In this document: one piece after another, positions 55,925 to 64,000 of the stretch
Position numbering within the stretch: the first letter of the stretch is position 1
Layout: each line of letters starts with the position of its first letter
From: Curtobacterium sp. VKM Ac-1395
Lineage (GTDB): Bacteria; Actinomycetota; Actinomycetes; Actinomycetales; Microbacteriaceae
NCBI RefSeq assembly: GCF_015350975.1
Contig: NZ_JADKRX010000010.1
Location: 1 to 64,000 of the forward strand
Length of the DNA: 64,000 nucleotides
Direction: 5' to 3'
Translations under genes and position numbers: made by a program
The notes under the pieces: generated by a model
Told to the model about the DNA's origin: nothing
What the model saw: only the letters and a program-made list of their open reading frames with translations
The model's database searches: none

Positions 55925-56013
55925 GCGGATCCTTGTCGTGGGTGACGGCGGTGCGATCTGCTGTCGAACGCTCCCCCGATGATGTCAGGCGACCGCTCCC
56001 CGCGTCCGGCGGT

Positions 56014-56019
56014 TAGCCT
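56014..56019 (+). promoter_or_regulatory. -10 box for the serine hydrolase gene
   Basis: TAGCCT ends 7 nt before the GTG at 56027, without a ribosome site. Confidence 0.45.
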
Positions 56020-56026
56020 CGGACGC

Positions 56027-57406
56027 GTGACGACGACGTTCCCGCGCAGCTCCCCGTCCGCCCTCGGCATCGACGCCTCTGGGGTCGATGCCCTCGTCCG
56101 TGCGCTGGAGTCGACTCCCGACGTCGAACCGCACGGGCTGGTGCTCCTCCGGCACGGCGAGGTCGCTGCCGAGGGCTGGTGGGACCCGTACTCCGCCGAC
56201 CGCCCGCACCTGCTCTACTCGCTCAGCAAGAGCTTCACGGCTGCAGCCGTCGGGATCGCTGCGCACGAGGGGCTGCTCGACCTCGACAGCGCTGTGATCA
56301 GCCACTTCCCTGAACTGGACCACGAGGTGCTCGACCAGCGCACCCGTCGGATGACGCTCAGGAACCTGCTGGCGATGGCGAGTGGCCACCGTGCCGAGAC
56401 CCTCGACCGGGCGCTGGCGATCGACCCGGAGAACACGGTCCGCGGCTTCCTGCTGCTGCCCCCGGACGAGGAGCCCGGCTCGGTCTTCGCCTACAACCAG
56501 CCGTGCACGTACACGCTCGCGGAGATCGTCCGACGGGTCAGCGGCGGCACCCTCGTGGAGTACCTCCGGCCGCGCCTGCTCGACCCGCTCGGCATCGACC
56601 AGCTGTCCTGGAAGCGTGACTCGATCGGCGAGCTCGGCTTCAGCGGCTGCTACACCACGACCGAGAGCGTCGCGAAGCTGGGTCAGCTCTACCTGCAGCG
56701 CGGGGTGTGGGACGGCGTCCGGATCCTCGACGAGGACTGGATCGATTCCGCCACCCGGACGCAGGTCGCGAACCCGGACGAGGAGAACCCGGACTGGGCG
56801 CAGGGCTACGGGTACCAGTTCTGGATGGCCCGGCACGGCTTCCGCGGCGACGGCGCCTACGGGCAGTTCTGCATCGTCCTGCCGGAGCACGACGTCGTCC
56901 TCGCGATCACCGGGCAGAGCCTCGACATGCAGGCCGTGCTCGACGCCGTGTGGGAGCACCTGCTGCCGGCGATCGACCGCCCCGGCCCGGACACGACGGA
57001 CGCCGCCCTGCCCGGCCCGGCCCTGCCGCCGGTCACCGGTGGCGCACTGGACACGGTCGACGGCCTGGAGGCCCGTGGTGCGTTCTCCCGCTCCGCCAGC
57101 TCCGCGGTCCCCGGCCTGGACACCGTGGTGCTCGAGCAGGACGGCGGCACCTGGACGGCCACCCTGACCCAGGACGGCTCCCCCGTCGTGGCGCCGCTCG
57201 GCGCCGGCGCGTGGGCGGTCGCCGGGTCGACGGCGGCGAGCGCCGCGGTCGACGAGGACGCTCGGGTCCTGGTCGCCGTGCGGTTCGTCGACACCCCGCA
57301 CCTGCTCTGGGTGCGGTGCGACCCGGCGTCGGCGACGTTCGAGGCCCGGTGGCAGACCGAACCGCTCCACGACCGCATCCGCACGCTGCACCGTCCCACC
57401 GACTGA
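56027..57406 (+). CDS. Serine hydrolase, class C beta-lactamase fold
   Basis: 459 residues without a signal peptide, so cytoplasmic. The nucleophile motif is SLSKSF (SxxK, about 65-70), the second motif YNQ (YxN, about 160) and a possible third in GYGYQFW. Residues 1-340 are the beta-lactamase-related (Pfam Beta-lactamase) domain; 350-455 are a separate beta-rich domain. Likely an esterase or D-amino-peptidase, not a resistance enzyme. Start GTG 56027 supported by the upstream TAGCCT. Confidence 0.88.
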   Translation: MTTTFPRSSPSALGIDASGVDALVRALESTPDVEPHGLVLLRHGEVAAEGWWDPYSADRPHLLYSLSKSFTAAAVGIAAHEGLLDLDSAVISHFPELDHEVLDQRTRRMTLRNLLAMASGHRAETLDRALAIDPENTVRGFLLLPPDEEPGSVFAYNQPCTYTLAEIVRRVSGGTLVEYLRPRLLDPLGIDQLSWKRDSIGELGFSGCYTTTESVAKLGQLYLQRGVWDGVRILDEDWIDSATRTQVANPDEENPDWAQGYGYQFWMARHGFRGDGAYGQFCIVLPEHDVVLAITGQSLDMQAVLDAVWEHLLPAIDRPGPDTTDAALPGPALPPVTGGALDTVDGLEARGAFSRSASSAVPGLDTVVLEQDGGTWTATLTQDGSPVVAPLGAGAWAVAGSTAASAAVDEDARVLVAVRFVDTPHLLWVRCDPASATFEARWQTEPLHDRIRTLHRPTD

Positions 57407-57408
57407 CC

Positions 57409-58017
57409 GTGGTGTTCTACAGCGCCCGGTCCGTGCAGCGCGTGCGGCAGGTGGTCCTCGACGTCGTCGTCCTGCTCGGCTGTGTCCTGGCGGTCGTCGT
57501 CGGGACGACCGTCTCCGGGGCGATCAGCGGGATCGCCGCGATCGGCACCCGGGTGAACCGCGACGGCTCGGCGTTCCAGGAGCAGCTCGGCAAGGCCGCG
57601 TCCGCACTCGGCAAGGTGCCGTTCGCCGGCGACGCGGTGAGCCGGCCGCTCCGTGCGGCGTCCGAACGGGCCGGTGCCGTGGCCGCAGCGGGGACGGAGC
57701 AGCACGACGCCACCGTCCGGCTGGCGCACCTGGTGGGTGCCGGTGTCGCCGTCGTGCTCGTCGTGGCGCTGCTGCTCGTCTGGCTGCAGTTCCGCGGCGG
57801 GTTCGTCCGCAGCGCCACCGCCACTGCCCGCCTGGGTCGTCAGCCGGCCGGCACCGAGCTACTCGCCGTCCGCGCACTGACGACCCGGTCGGAGGTCACC
57901 CTGCTCGGGGCGGACGTCGTCGACCGGTGGCGACGGGGCGACCCGGCGACCGTGCGGGCGTTGGCCGACCTCGAGCGCCGGGCGAGCGGGCTGCGACCGT
58001 CGGGCCCTCCGGACTGA
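57409..58017 (+). CDS. Two-helix membrane protein of unknown function
   Basis: 202 residues. Two hydrophobic segments (about 18-45 and 105-126) bracket an extracytoplasmic helical region (AFQEQLGKAASALGKVPFAGD). The cytoplasmic C-terminus of about 75 residues is Arg-rich. GTG start 3 nt after the hydrolase stop, so surely co-transcribed and coupled. No family recognised. Confidence 0.75.
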   Translation: MVFYSARSVQRVRQVVLDVVVLLGCVLAVVVGTTVSGAISGIAAIGTRVNRDGSAFQEQLGKAASALGKVPFAGDAVSRPLRAASERAGAVAAAGTEQHDATVRLAHLVGAGVAVVLVVALLLVWLQFRGGFVRSATATARLGRQPAGTELLAVRALTTRSEVTLLGADVVDRWRRGDPATVRALADLERRASGLRPSGPPD

Positions 58018-58059
58018 CGCCCCGTGGGCTGACGGCCGGTGGACCGACGGCCTGACCGG

Positions 58060-58785
58060 TCACCAGGGGACGACGCCGTCGTCCTCGAAGAAGCCGCCGC
58101 GGGGTCCGTCGTCGGGCAGGGTCGCGAGGCGCACGGCCGTCGCGGCGCCCTGCTCGGGGGTGCGGTCCCCCGCGAAGCCGTTGAAGTCCGTCGCGACGAG
58201 GCCGGGGCAGGCCGCGTTCACGATGACCGGGGTGTCGGCGAACGCCCGGGCGTACTGCACGGTGATGCCGTTGAGGAAGGTCTTCGAGGACGAGTAGACC
58301 GCCATCACCGGACCCGGCTGCCGGCCGAGGGACCCCATGCTGCTCGACGTGTTCACGATCCGCGGGGCGTCGGACCCACGGAGCAGGGGCAGCATCGCGT
58401 TCGTGACCCGGATGACGCCGTACACGTTCGTGTCCACCACGCCCCGGAGCACGTCGATGTCGATCGTCGTCGGGTCCTGCCCCCACGTGACCGGGTCGAA
58501 CGCCCCGGAGACACCGGCGTTGTTCACGAGCACGTCGAGCGTGCCGACCCGGTCCTCCAGCTCCGCGGCGGCGGCGACGACGCTCGCGTCGCTCGTCACG
58601 TCGAGCCGCAGCGCGCTCGCGTCGATCCCCTGCGCGACCAACCGGGCTGCGGCGTCGGCACCGGCCACGTCGTCACGCGCGCCGAGGACGACACGGTGGC
58701 CGAGCCTCCCGAGCGACTCCGCGATCGCGTAGCCGATGCCCTTGTTCGCCCCGGTGACCAGGGCGGTCTGCTGTGTCGTCGTCAT
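58060..58785 (-). CDS. Short-chain dehydrogenase/reductase
   Basis: 241-residue Rossmann oxidoreductase with TGANKGIGYAIAESLG (about 11-26), VNNAGVSGAFDP, Ser in NTSSSMGSL and the catalytic Tyr-Lys in YSSSKTFLN. It resembles carbonyl-reductase (CBR1-like) SDRs. GAGGATCGGACC precedes the ATG. Divergent from a LysR gene with a shared palindrome, so probably LysR-controlled. Confidence 0.93.
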   Translation of the reverse strand: MTTTQQTALVTGANKGIGYAIAESLGRLGHRVVLGARDDVAGADAAARLVAQGIDASALRLDVTSDASVVAAAAELEDRVGTLDVLVNNAGVSGAFDPVTWGQDPTTIDIDVLRGVVDTNVYGVIRVTNAMLPLLRGSDAPRIVNTSSSMGSLGRQPGPVMAVYSSSKTFLNGITVQYARAFADTPVIVNAACPGLVATDFNGFAGDRTPEQGAATAVRLATLPDDGPRGGFFEDDGVVPW

Positions 58786-58841
58786 GGTCCGATCCTCGGT
58801 CGGCGCACCCCGCCGCGTCCAAGACCGATCGGGTGCCGGGC

Positions 58842-58858
58842 GATACCCGTGGGGTATC
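58842..58858. promoter_or_regulatory. LysR-type operator
   Basis: Perfect palindrome GATACCC-GTG-GGGTATC in the 94-nt SDR-lysR gap. The left part overlaps the position of the lysR -35 element, as expected for autorepression. Confidence 0.6.
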
Positions 58859-58867
58859 GGCAGGACG

Positions 58868-58873
58868 TAGGCT
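58868..58873 (+). promoter_or_regulatory. -10 box for leaderless lysR
   Basis: TAGGCT ends 6 nt before the lysR GTG at 58880. Confidence 0.5.
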
Positions 58874-58879
58874 CCGCAC

Positions 58880-59752
58880 GTGGACGATCTCGAGACGCGT
58901 GAGCTGCGGTACTTCCTGACGGTCGCCGAGGAGCTGCACTTCGGCCGCGCCGCCGCCCGCCTCGGGATGTCGCAGCCACCGCTGTCCCGGGCGGTCCGCC
59001 AGCTGGAGCAGCGCATCGGCGTGGACCTGTTCGTCCGTGACCCGCGGGGCGTGCGCCTCACCACCGCCGGTGCCGTGCTGGTCGGCGAGGCACGATCGGC
59101 GCTCGCCGCCGTGGCGGCTGCCGGTCGACGCACCCGACGGGCCGGGCTGCCCACGCGGCACCTCGTGCTCGCGGTGAAGGCCGGTGCCGACCACGACCTG
59201 CTGCAGGCGCTGCTCGACGTGCACGGGGCGGACCCGGACGGCCTGCCGATCGAGGTCCTGTTCGGCGAGGTGCACGAGCAGGCGGCCTTCCTCCGCGACG
59301 GCCGGGCCGACGTCGCGCTCATGCACCGCACGTACGACGACCTGACCGGGTTCGACACCGAGGACCTGCGCACCGAGGACCAGGTGGCGATCCTGCCGCG
59401 CACCCATCCCCTGGCGGCTCGGGAGTCGCTCGTGCAGGCCGATCTCCGCGACCTGCCGGACCTGCCCGCCGCCAGGTGGCCGCGGCCGGACGGGTCCTAC
59501 CCCGACGGTCCCGGGCCCGAGGTCCGGTCGCAGGCCCAGCTCGCCCAGCTCGTCGCCCTCAGCCGCACGGTGATCGTCATCCCGCGGTCGAGCCGGACCC
59601 TGCAGTGGCCGGAGCACGTCGCCGTGCCGGTCGTCGACGCCGTGCTCGCCACCACCGTCGTCGCGTGGCCCGCGGGGTCGACGTCACCGGACGTGGCCCG
59701 GGTCGTGCGGAACGCGGTGCTGGTCAGCGGCGAAGCGGTACCGACGGCCTGA
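58880..59752 (+). CDS. LysR-family regulator
   Basis: 290 residues. N-terminal winged helix (LRYFLTVAEELHFGRAAARL, about 10-29, with MSQPPLSRAVRQLE) and a C-terminal inducer-binding domain (about 90-285). Divergent from the SDR gene across a perfect palindrome, so it likely controls the SDR and itself. The inducer is unknown. Confidence 0.93.
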   Translation: MDDLETRELRYFLTVAEELHFGRAAARLGMSQPPLSRAVRQLEQRIGVDLFVRDPRGVRLTTAGAVLVGEARSALAAVAAAGRRTRRAGLPTRHLVLAVKAGADHDLLQALLDVHGADPDGLPIEVLFGEVHEQAAFLRDGRADVALMHRTYDDLTGFDTEDLRTEDQVAILPRTHPLAARESLVQADLRDLPDLPAARWPRPDGSYPDGPGPEVRSQAQLAQLVALSRTVIVIPRSSRTLQWPEHVAVPVVDAVLATTVVAWPAGSTSPDVARVVRNAVLVSGEAVPTA

Positions 59753-59815
59753 CGCGCCGTGCCTGGCGGCCACCGCCGCCCGGCGGCCGCGCGGCGGGCG
59801 ACCGCCCGACGGACG

Positions 59816-61765
59816 TCAGATCTCGACGTCGCTGCCCATCGTGACCGTCCGCTGCGGCGGCAGCCCGAACCGGGACGCCGGGTCGGCGGCGTTGTGCGCG
59901 AGCCCGACGAACAGCTTCTTCCGCCAGTTCACCATCCCGCCGTTGCCGCGCATCGGCCGGAGTGCGCCGCGCGAGACGAAGTACGACGCGTCCGCCATCT
60001 CCTCCGGGTCGAGGTCGAGAACCTCCGACAGGCACGCCGCGTGCAGGGCGTGCGGCAGGTCCTGGTCGTCGGAGAACCCGAACTTGACGGTGACGTGGTC
60101 GATGCCGTCGTCGGCGTACCCCAGGTCGTCCCGGGTGAAGGCCTTCGCGTGCGGCACGTGCGGCACGTTCGCGGTGATCACGGACACGATGATGACCCGG
60201 CGGTGCATCACGTGGTTGTGCTCCATGTTCGCGCGGAGCGCCAGCGGGGTGGTCTCCTTGTTCGGGTGCGGGAACACCGCGACCCCGCGGACACGCGGGA
60301 CGCCCTTCGCGTTGACCTTCTCGATGAACTCGGCGAGCGAGCCCTCGCGTGCGCGACGTTCGTCCTGCACGAGCTGTCGGCCGCGACGCCACGTGGTCAT
60401 CACCGTGACGACCGCGAGCGCGATGAGCAGCGGCACCCACCCGCCGTGCAGCACCTTCGACAGGTTGCCGGCGAGGAAGGTCAGCTCGAGTCCGCCGAAG
60501 ACGACCGCGACGACGACGAGCTTCCACGTCGACCAGTTCCAGAGCGGCTTCACCACGAGCAGCAGGAGCAGGGTGTCGGTCACCAGGGCGCCCGTCACCG
60601 AGACGCCGTACGCCGTCGCCAGGCTGGCCGAGGACCGGAACGCGAGCATGATCGCCATCACGCCGATGAACAGCAGCAGGTTGACGGCGGGCAGGTAGAT
60701 CTGGCCGCCCTCGCGCTTGGAGGTCTGGCGGATCGTCAGCGGGGGCAGCAGCCCGAGCTGGACGGCCTGGCGGGTCAGGGAGAACGCGCCGGAGATGACG
60801 GCCTGGCTCGCGATGACCGTGGCCGCGGTGGCGAGCACCACGACGGGCAGCTGCGCCCAGTTCGGGAACAGCAGGAAGAACGGGTCCTTCGTGGCCGAGG
60901 GCTGCTCGAGCACGAGCGCCGCCTGGCCGAGGTAGTTCAGCACGAGCGCGGGGAACACCACGAAGAACCAGGCGCGGCGGATCGGCACGCGGCCGAAGTG
61001 GCCCATGTCGGCGTAGAGCGCCTCGGCACCGGTGATGACGAGCACGACGGCACCCATCGCCACGAAGCTGATGAGCGGGTGCGCGAACACGAAGGCGATC
61101 GCCCACGTCGGGGACAGGCCCTGCAGGACGCCGGGGTGCTCGATGATCCGCGGGATGCCGGCCAGCGCGATGACGACGAACCAGAGCATCATCACCGGGC
61201 CGAACAGCGTGCCGACCTTGCCGGTGCCGAACCGCTGCACGAAGAACAGGATGACGAGGATCACGGCCGCGATCGGCACGATGAGGTGCCCGACCGCCGG
61301 GGCCGCGGTGCCGAGGCCCTCGACCGCGGAGAGCACCGAGACCGCCGGGGTGATCACCGAGTCGCCGTAGAACAGCGAGACGCCGATGATGCCGATGACC
61401 AGGAAGATCGTCGCACCGCCACGGCGCTGGGCGTAGAGGCGCCTGGCCAGTGCGGCGAGCGCCATCACCCCGCCCTCGCCGTTGTTGTCGGCGCGCATGA
61501 GCACCAGCACGTACTTGATCGAGACGATGATCGTGATGCTCCAGAACATCATCGAGATCACCCCGTAGACGTCCTCGGGGATCGGCTTGACGATGCCGCC
61601 GTCGATCGTGAACACGGTCCGGAGCGCGTAGAGCGGGCTGGTCCCGATGTCGCCGAAGACGACGCCGAGCGCCGCCAGCGCGAGCGCGGCGCCGCCGCTC
61701 GGGCCGCTGTGCTCGTGGGTCGCGGTGTCCTCGCTGACAGGTGCCGCGGAGTGTGTCTCGGTCAC
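59816..61765 (-). CDS. kup: Kup-type potassium transporter
   Basis: KUP/HAK/KT potassium uptake protein of 649 residues. Twelve membrane segments in the first 440 residues (GVVFGDIGTSPLYALRTVF at about 34-52 is the family opening) and a cytoplasmic C-domain of about 190 residues. GTG start at 61765. Low-affinity K+ uptake is expected; c-di-AMP regulation is known for some relatives but no ydaO-type leader is visible in the 136 nt upstream. Confidence 0.96.
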   Translation of the reverse strand: MTETHSAAPVSEDTATHEHSGPSGGAALALAALGVVFGDIGTSPLYALRTVFTIDGGIVKPIPEDVYGVISMMFWSITIIVSIKYVLVLMRADNNGEGGVMALAALARRLYAQRRGGATIFLVIGIIGVSLFYGDSVITPAVSVLSAVEGLGTAAPAVGHLIVPIAAVILVILFFVQRFGTGKVGTLFGPVMMLWFVVIALAGIPRIIEHPGVLQGLSPTWAIAFVFAHPLISFVAMGAVVLVITGAEALYADMGHFGRVPIRRAWFFVVFPALVLNYLGQAALVLEQPSATKDPFFLLFPNWAQLPVVVLATAATVIASQAVISGAFSLTRQAVQLGLLPPLTIRQTSKREGGQIYLPAVNLLLFIGVMAIMLAFRSSASLATAYGVSVTGALVTDTLLLLLVVKPLWNWSTWKLVVVAVVFGGLELTFLAGNLSKVLHGGWVPLLIALAVVTVMTTWRRGRQLVQDERRAREGSLAEFIEKVNAKGVPRVRGVAVFPHPNKETTPLALRANMEHNHVMHRRVIIVSVITANVPHVPHAKAFTRDDLGYADDGIDHVTVKFGFSDDQDLPHALHAACLSEVLDLDPEEMADASYFVSRGALRPMRGNGGMVNWRKKLFVGLAHNAADPASRFGLPPQRTVTMGSDVEI

Positions 61766-61901
61766 GCTCGATCACTCCAGATCCGGCCACCAGGGAAGCG
61801 GCCGTCGCTCATCCTGCCACCACCGGAGGACTCTGATCGCAGCACCGACGGAACCCGCAGTCCGCATGCAGCATCGCCCTCCGGCGCCCCCGCGTCCGGC
61901 G

Positions 61902-62810
61902 CTACTCCTCGAGCTGCAGGGACTTGCCGCGCATCACGAGCAGGGGGTCCGGCGGGAGCACGACCTCGGGGTCCTTGTCGTCGTAGTCGAACTGCGTCAG
62001 GAAGTACCGCATCGCGTTGACACGGGCGCGCTTCTTGTCGTTCGAGCGGACGATCGTCCACGGCGCGTACCGCTTGTCGGTGCGCCGGAACATCTCCTCC
62101 TTCGCCGCCGTGTAGTCGTCCCACACCATGAGCGAGGCGACGTCGTTCGGGGAGAGCTTCCACCGGCGGACCGGGTCGAGCTGGCGGATGGCGAAGCGGG
62201 TCCGCTGCTCCTTGCGGGTGACGGAGAACCAGAACTTCGTGACGTGGATGCCGGAGTCGACGAGCATCCGCTCGAACGACGGCGCCTGCGTCATGAAGGT
62301 CTCGTACTCGGCGTCCGTGCAGTACCCCATCACCCGCTCGACACCGGCCCGGTTGTACCAGGAACGGTCGAACATGACGATCTCGCCCGCGCTCGGCAGG
62401 TGTTCGACGTAGCGCTGGAAGTACCACTGGCCCTGCTCGCGCTCCGTCGGCTTCGACAGCGCCACGACCCGCGAGGTCCTCGGGTTCAGGTGTTCCGTGA
62501 ACCGCTTGATGGTGCCGCCCTTGCCGGCCGCGTCCCGCCCCTCGAACAGGATGATCGCCTTGCGGTCGTTGTCCTCGAGCCAGTACTGGCACTTCAGCAG
62601 CTCGACCTGCAGCCGGTACTTCTCGTACTCGTACTCGTCGCGGGACATCCGCTCGTCGTAGGGGTAGTCCTCGAGCCAGGTGTAGATCGGGTTGCCCTCG
62701 GGGTCGATGAGCTCCGGGTCCGGGGTGTGCGCGTTCCCGACCGTGAACCCGCGGGTGCGCAGGTCCTCGATGTACTCCCGCAGGTCACCGATCGGCGTGG
62801 CGTCCAGCAT
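61902..62810 (-). CDS. ppk2: Polyphosphate kinase 2
   Basis: Uses polyphosphate to phosphorylate nucleoside diphosphates (or makes polyphosphate). The 302-residue single-domain PPK2 has Walker A FEGRDAAGKGGTIKRF (about 89-104), Walker B MFDRSWYNRAGVERVMG (about 145-161) and the lid module RRWKLSPNDVASLMVWDDY. Length and motifs fit class I. GAGGAGACCGC precedes the ATG. The preference for ADP or GDP is not readable. Confidence 0.95.
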   Translation of the reverse strand: MLDATPIGDLREYIEDLRTRGFTVGNAHTPDPELIDPEGNPIYTWLEDYPYDERMSRDEYEYEKYRLQVELLKCQYWLEDNDRKAIILFEGRDAAGKGGTIKRFTEHLNPRTSRVVALSKPTEREQGQWYFQRYVEHLPSAGEIVMFDRSWYNRAGVERVMGYCTDAEYETFMTQAPSFERMLVDSGIHVTKFWFSVTRKEQRTRFAIRQLDPVRRWKLSPNDVASLMVWDDYTAAKEEMFRRTDKRYAPWTIVRSNDKKRARVNAMRYFLTQFDYDDKDPEVVLPPDPLLVMRGKSLQLEE

Positions 62811-62899
62811 GCGGTCTCCTCACGTCCTGCGCACGGTCCGCCGTGCGCGTCAGCCCGGTATAACGACTCCGGGTGAACGGCGACCGAACGTGGGGGTGC

Positions 62900-63778
62900 T
62901 CACTTGATGCCGGTCGACGCGATCCCCTGGACGAACTGCCGCTGGAACGCCAGGAACACCACCAGCAGCGGCAGCACCGTGATCGTCGCGATCGCCATCA
63001 CCGCGCCCCACGGCGAGCTGAAGGCCGGGTTGTTCGTCAGCGTCGAGAGCGCGACGGGCACGGTGAGGTTCTCGTTCCCCTGGAGCACGACCAGTGGCCA
63101 GAGGAAGTCGTTCCACCGCGTCATGAACCCGAGGATGACGAGCACCCCGACGAGCGGTCCGCAGGTCGGCAGCACCACCCGGAAGAAGGTGACGAACTCG
63201 CCGGCACCGTCGAGCCGTGCCGCTTCGAGGAGCGCGTCCGGCACACCGAGCATGAACTGTCGGGCGATGAAGATGCCGACGACGTCGAACAGGGTCGGGA
63301 GCACCACGGCCCAGGGCGAGTCGACGAGACCCAGCTTCGCCACGACGAGGAAGCTCGGCACGATCGTCACCTGGATCGGGATCATGATGGTCACGAGGAA
63401 CGCCGAGTACAGCAGCCCCCGGCCGAGGAACCGGAACTTCGCGAGCGCGTAGCCGGCCATCAGCGACACCACGACGCTGAGCGCGGTGCCGACCGAGGTG
63501 ATCAGCGCCGAGTTGCCGAGCCACCGCCAGACGGGCTGCGTGCTGAAGACCTGCGTGTAGTTGTCGAACGACGGGTGCGCCGGGAACAGGTAGAACGAGC
63601 CGCTCTGCGACTGGCCGCCCGGGGTGAGCGCCGAGACGACCATCCAGTAGAGCGGGAAGACCATCACCGCCGCGAGCAGGGCGAGCCCGGCGACGAGCAC
63701 CCAGCGCCCCGGCCGCGGACGGCGGGCGCGGAACGGACGGGACCGGCTGGTCTGACGGGGTGTCGTTGCGGTGGTCAC
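62900..63778 (-). CDS. Carbohydrate ABC transporter permease (MalG type)
   Basis: 292 residues with six membrane segments (first at about 26-46). The EAA loop is in VPDALLEAARLDGAGEFVTF (about 179-198). The family end FQRQFVQGIASTGIK is complete. Its ATG overlaps the stop of the upstream permease gene as ATGA. Imports an unidentified sugar with the partner permease, a binding protein beyond the right edge and a shared MsiK-type ATPase. Confidence 0.93.
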   Translation of the reverse strand: MTTATTPRQTSRSRPFRARRPRPGRWVLVAGLALLAAVMVFPLYWMVVSALTPGGQSQSGSFYLFPAHPSFDNYTQVFSTQPVWRWLGNSALITSVGTALSVVVSLMAGYALAKFRFLGRGLLYSAFLVTIMIPIQVTIVPSFLVVAKLGLVDSPWAVVLPTLFDVVGIFIARQFMLGVPDALLEAARLDGAGEFVTFFRVVLPTCGPLVGVLVILGFMTRWNDFLWPLVVLQGNENLTVPVALSTLTNNPAFSSPWGAVMAIATITVLPLLVVFLAFQRQFVQGIASTGIK

Positions 63779-64000
63779 AGGACCTCCTCGGCCTTGCGGT
63801 TGGCGCGCTGCCGGAGCAGCGTGAAGACGAGCAGGATCGCGACGAGGACGAGTCCGAGCGCCGCGGCGTACCCCATGCGCGCGTCGATGAACGCGGTCCG
63901 GAACACGTACTGGATGAGCACGGTGGTGGAGAACCCCGGGCCGCCGCCGGTCATGACGTAGATCACGTCGAAGGCCTGCAGGGAGAACACGACGTTGAGG
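63775..64000 (-). CDS. Carbohydrate ABC transporter permease (MalF type), cut by the right edge
   Basis: Only the C-terminal part is inside the window, about 74 residues, ending RQRANRKAEEVL. The visible FDVIYVMTGGGPGFSTTVL is the conserved segment of MalF/UgpA-like permeases, followed by one last membrane helix (ALGLVLVAILLVFTLL). The EAA loop and start are off the edge. Coupled to the downstream MalG-type gene. Confidence 0.9.
   Translation of the reverse strand, partial: LNVVFSLQAFDVIYVMTGGGPGFSTTVLIQYVFRTAFIDARMGYAAALGLVLVAILLVFTLLRQRANRKAEEVL

Noticed and set aside
56027..57406. A secreted beta-lactamase
   Set aside because: No signal peptide and an additional C-terminal domain; it fits the general serine-hydrolase branch.

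Overview
The window is high-GC DNA with almost no spare space between genes. The gene content is that of an actinobacterium of the family Microbacteriaceae: tyrS beside an rRNA promoter, argCJBDFGH upstream of mpg and tyrS, infC-rpmI-rplT, a DUF1844 protein, and a SepX/RimJ/GalU/FmdB/MscL block. Gene order and several recurring intergenic motifs suggest Curtobacterium or a close relative. This is inference from recognition; no database search was made. Nearly everything looks chromosomal and vertically inherited. There is no prophage, transposase, CRISPR array or resistance island.

Layout. Positions 1-370 hold the promoters and leader of an rRNA operon that leaves the window on the left (minus strand). 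Positions 467-16844 are a minus-strand housekeeping block: tyrS, mpg, the whole arginine pathway from N-acetylglutamate kinase to argininosuccinate lyase, pheST, an rRNA methyltransferase, and rplT-rpmI-infC behind a hairpin-rich leader. Positions 17158-26190 hold DUF1844, a maltokinase-like kinase, a CHAD protein, a MaoC hydratase, a GH2 glycosidase, a membrane mannosyltransferase-like protein, an exported amidase-domain lipoprotein and a VOC protein. A tRNA-Ala gene (26349-26424) precedes the sepX-rimJ-galU / FTHF cyclo-ligase / fmdB / mscL / CDP-alcohol phosphatidyltransferase block, which is the division and envelope neighbourhood but lacks the usual Glp/MoeA gene. Positions 32161-36027 encode a very large helicase-nuclease-like protein whose catalytic motifs look dead. 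From there to 64000 the genes are metabolic and accessory: a CitE-like lyase, oxidoreductases, a polar amino-acid ABC importer, a divergent S-adenosylhomocysteine hydrolase with an amidohydrolase and a cupin, PrsW, a glutaredoxin, an FMN monooxygenase, TetR/SDR and LysR/SDR pairs, nadE, an AI-2E-type exporter, a serine hydrolase, Kup, PPK2, and the start of a sugar ABC importer cut by the right edge.

How the genes work together. Translational coupling is common: the ATGA/GTGA overlaps in argC-J, argB-D, argD-F, argH-mpg, the amino-acid ABC operon and the SAH-hydrolase operon, and the TGATG junctions in argJ-B and pheS-T. Many monocistronic genes have a TANNNT box 6-8 nt before the start codon, so leaderless transcription is probably widespread. 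Intergenic space is used for strong hairpins, many of them built on GGAGGC/GCCTCC arms, and for at least two other families of palindromic repeat. The points most worth following up are the catalytically degenerate helicase-nuclease, the dispersed palindromic repeats and the recurring CGGGAGGCTCG word, the AUC-start infC with its three-hairpin leader, the sepX locus without Glp, and the unusual SAHH/deaminase/cupin operon.
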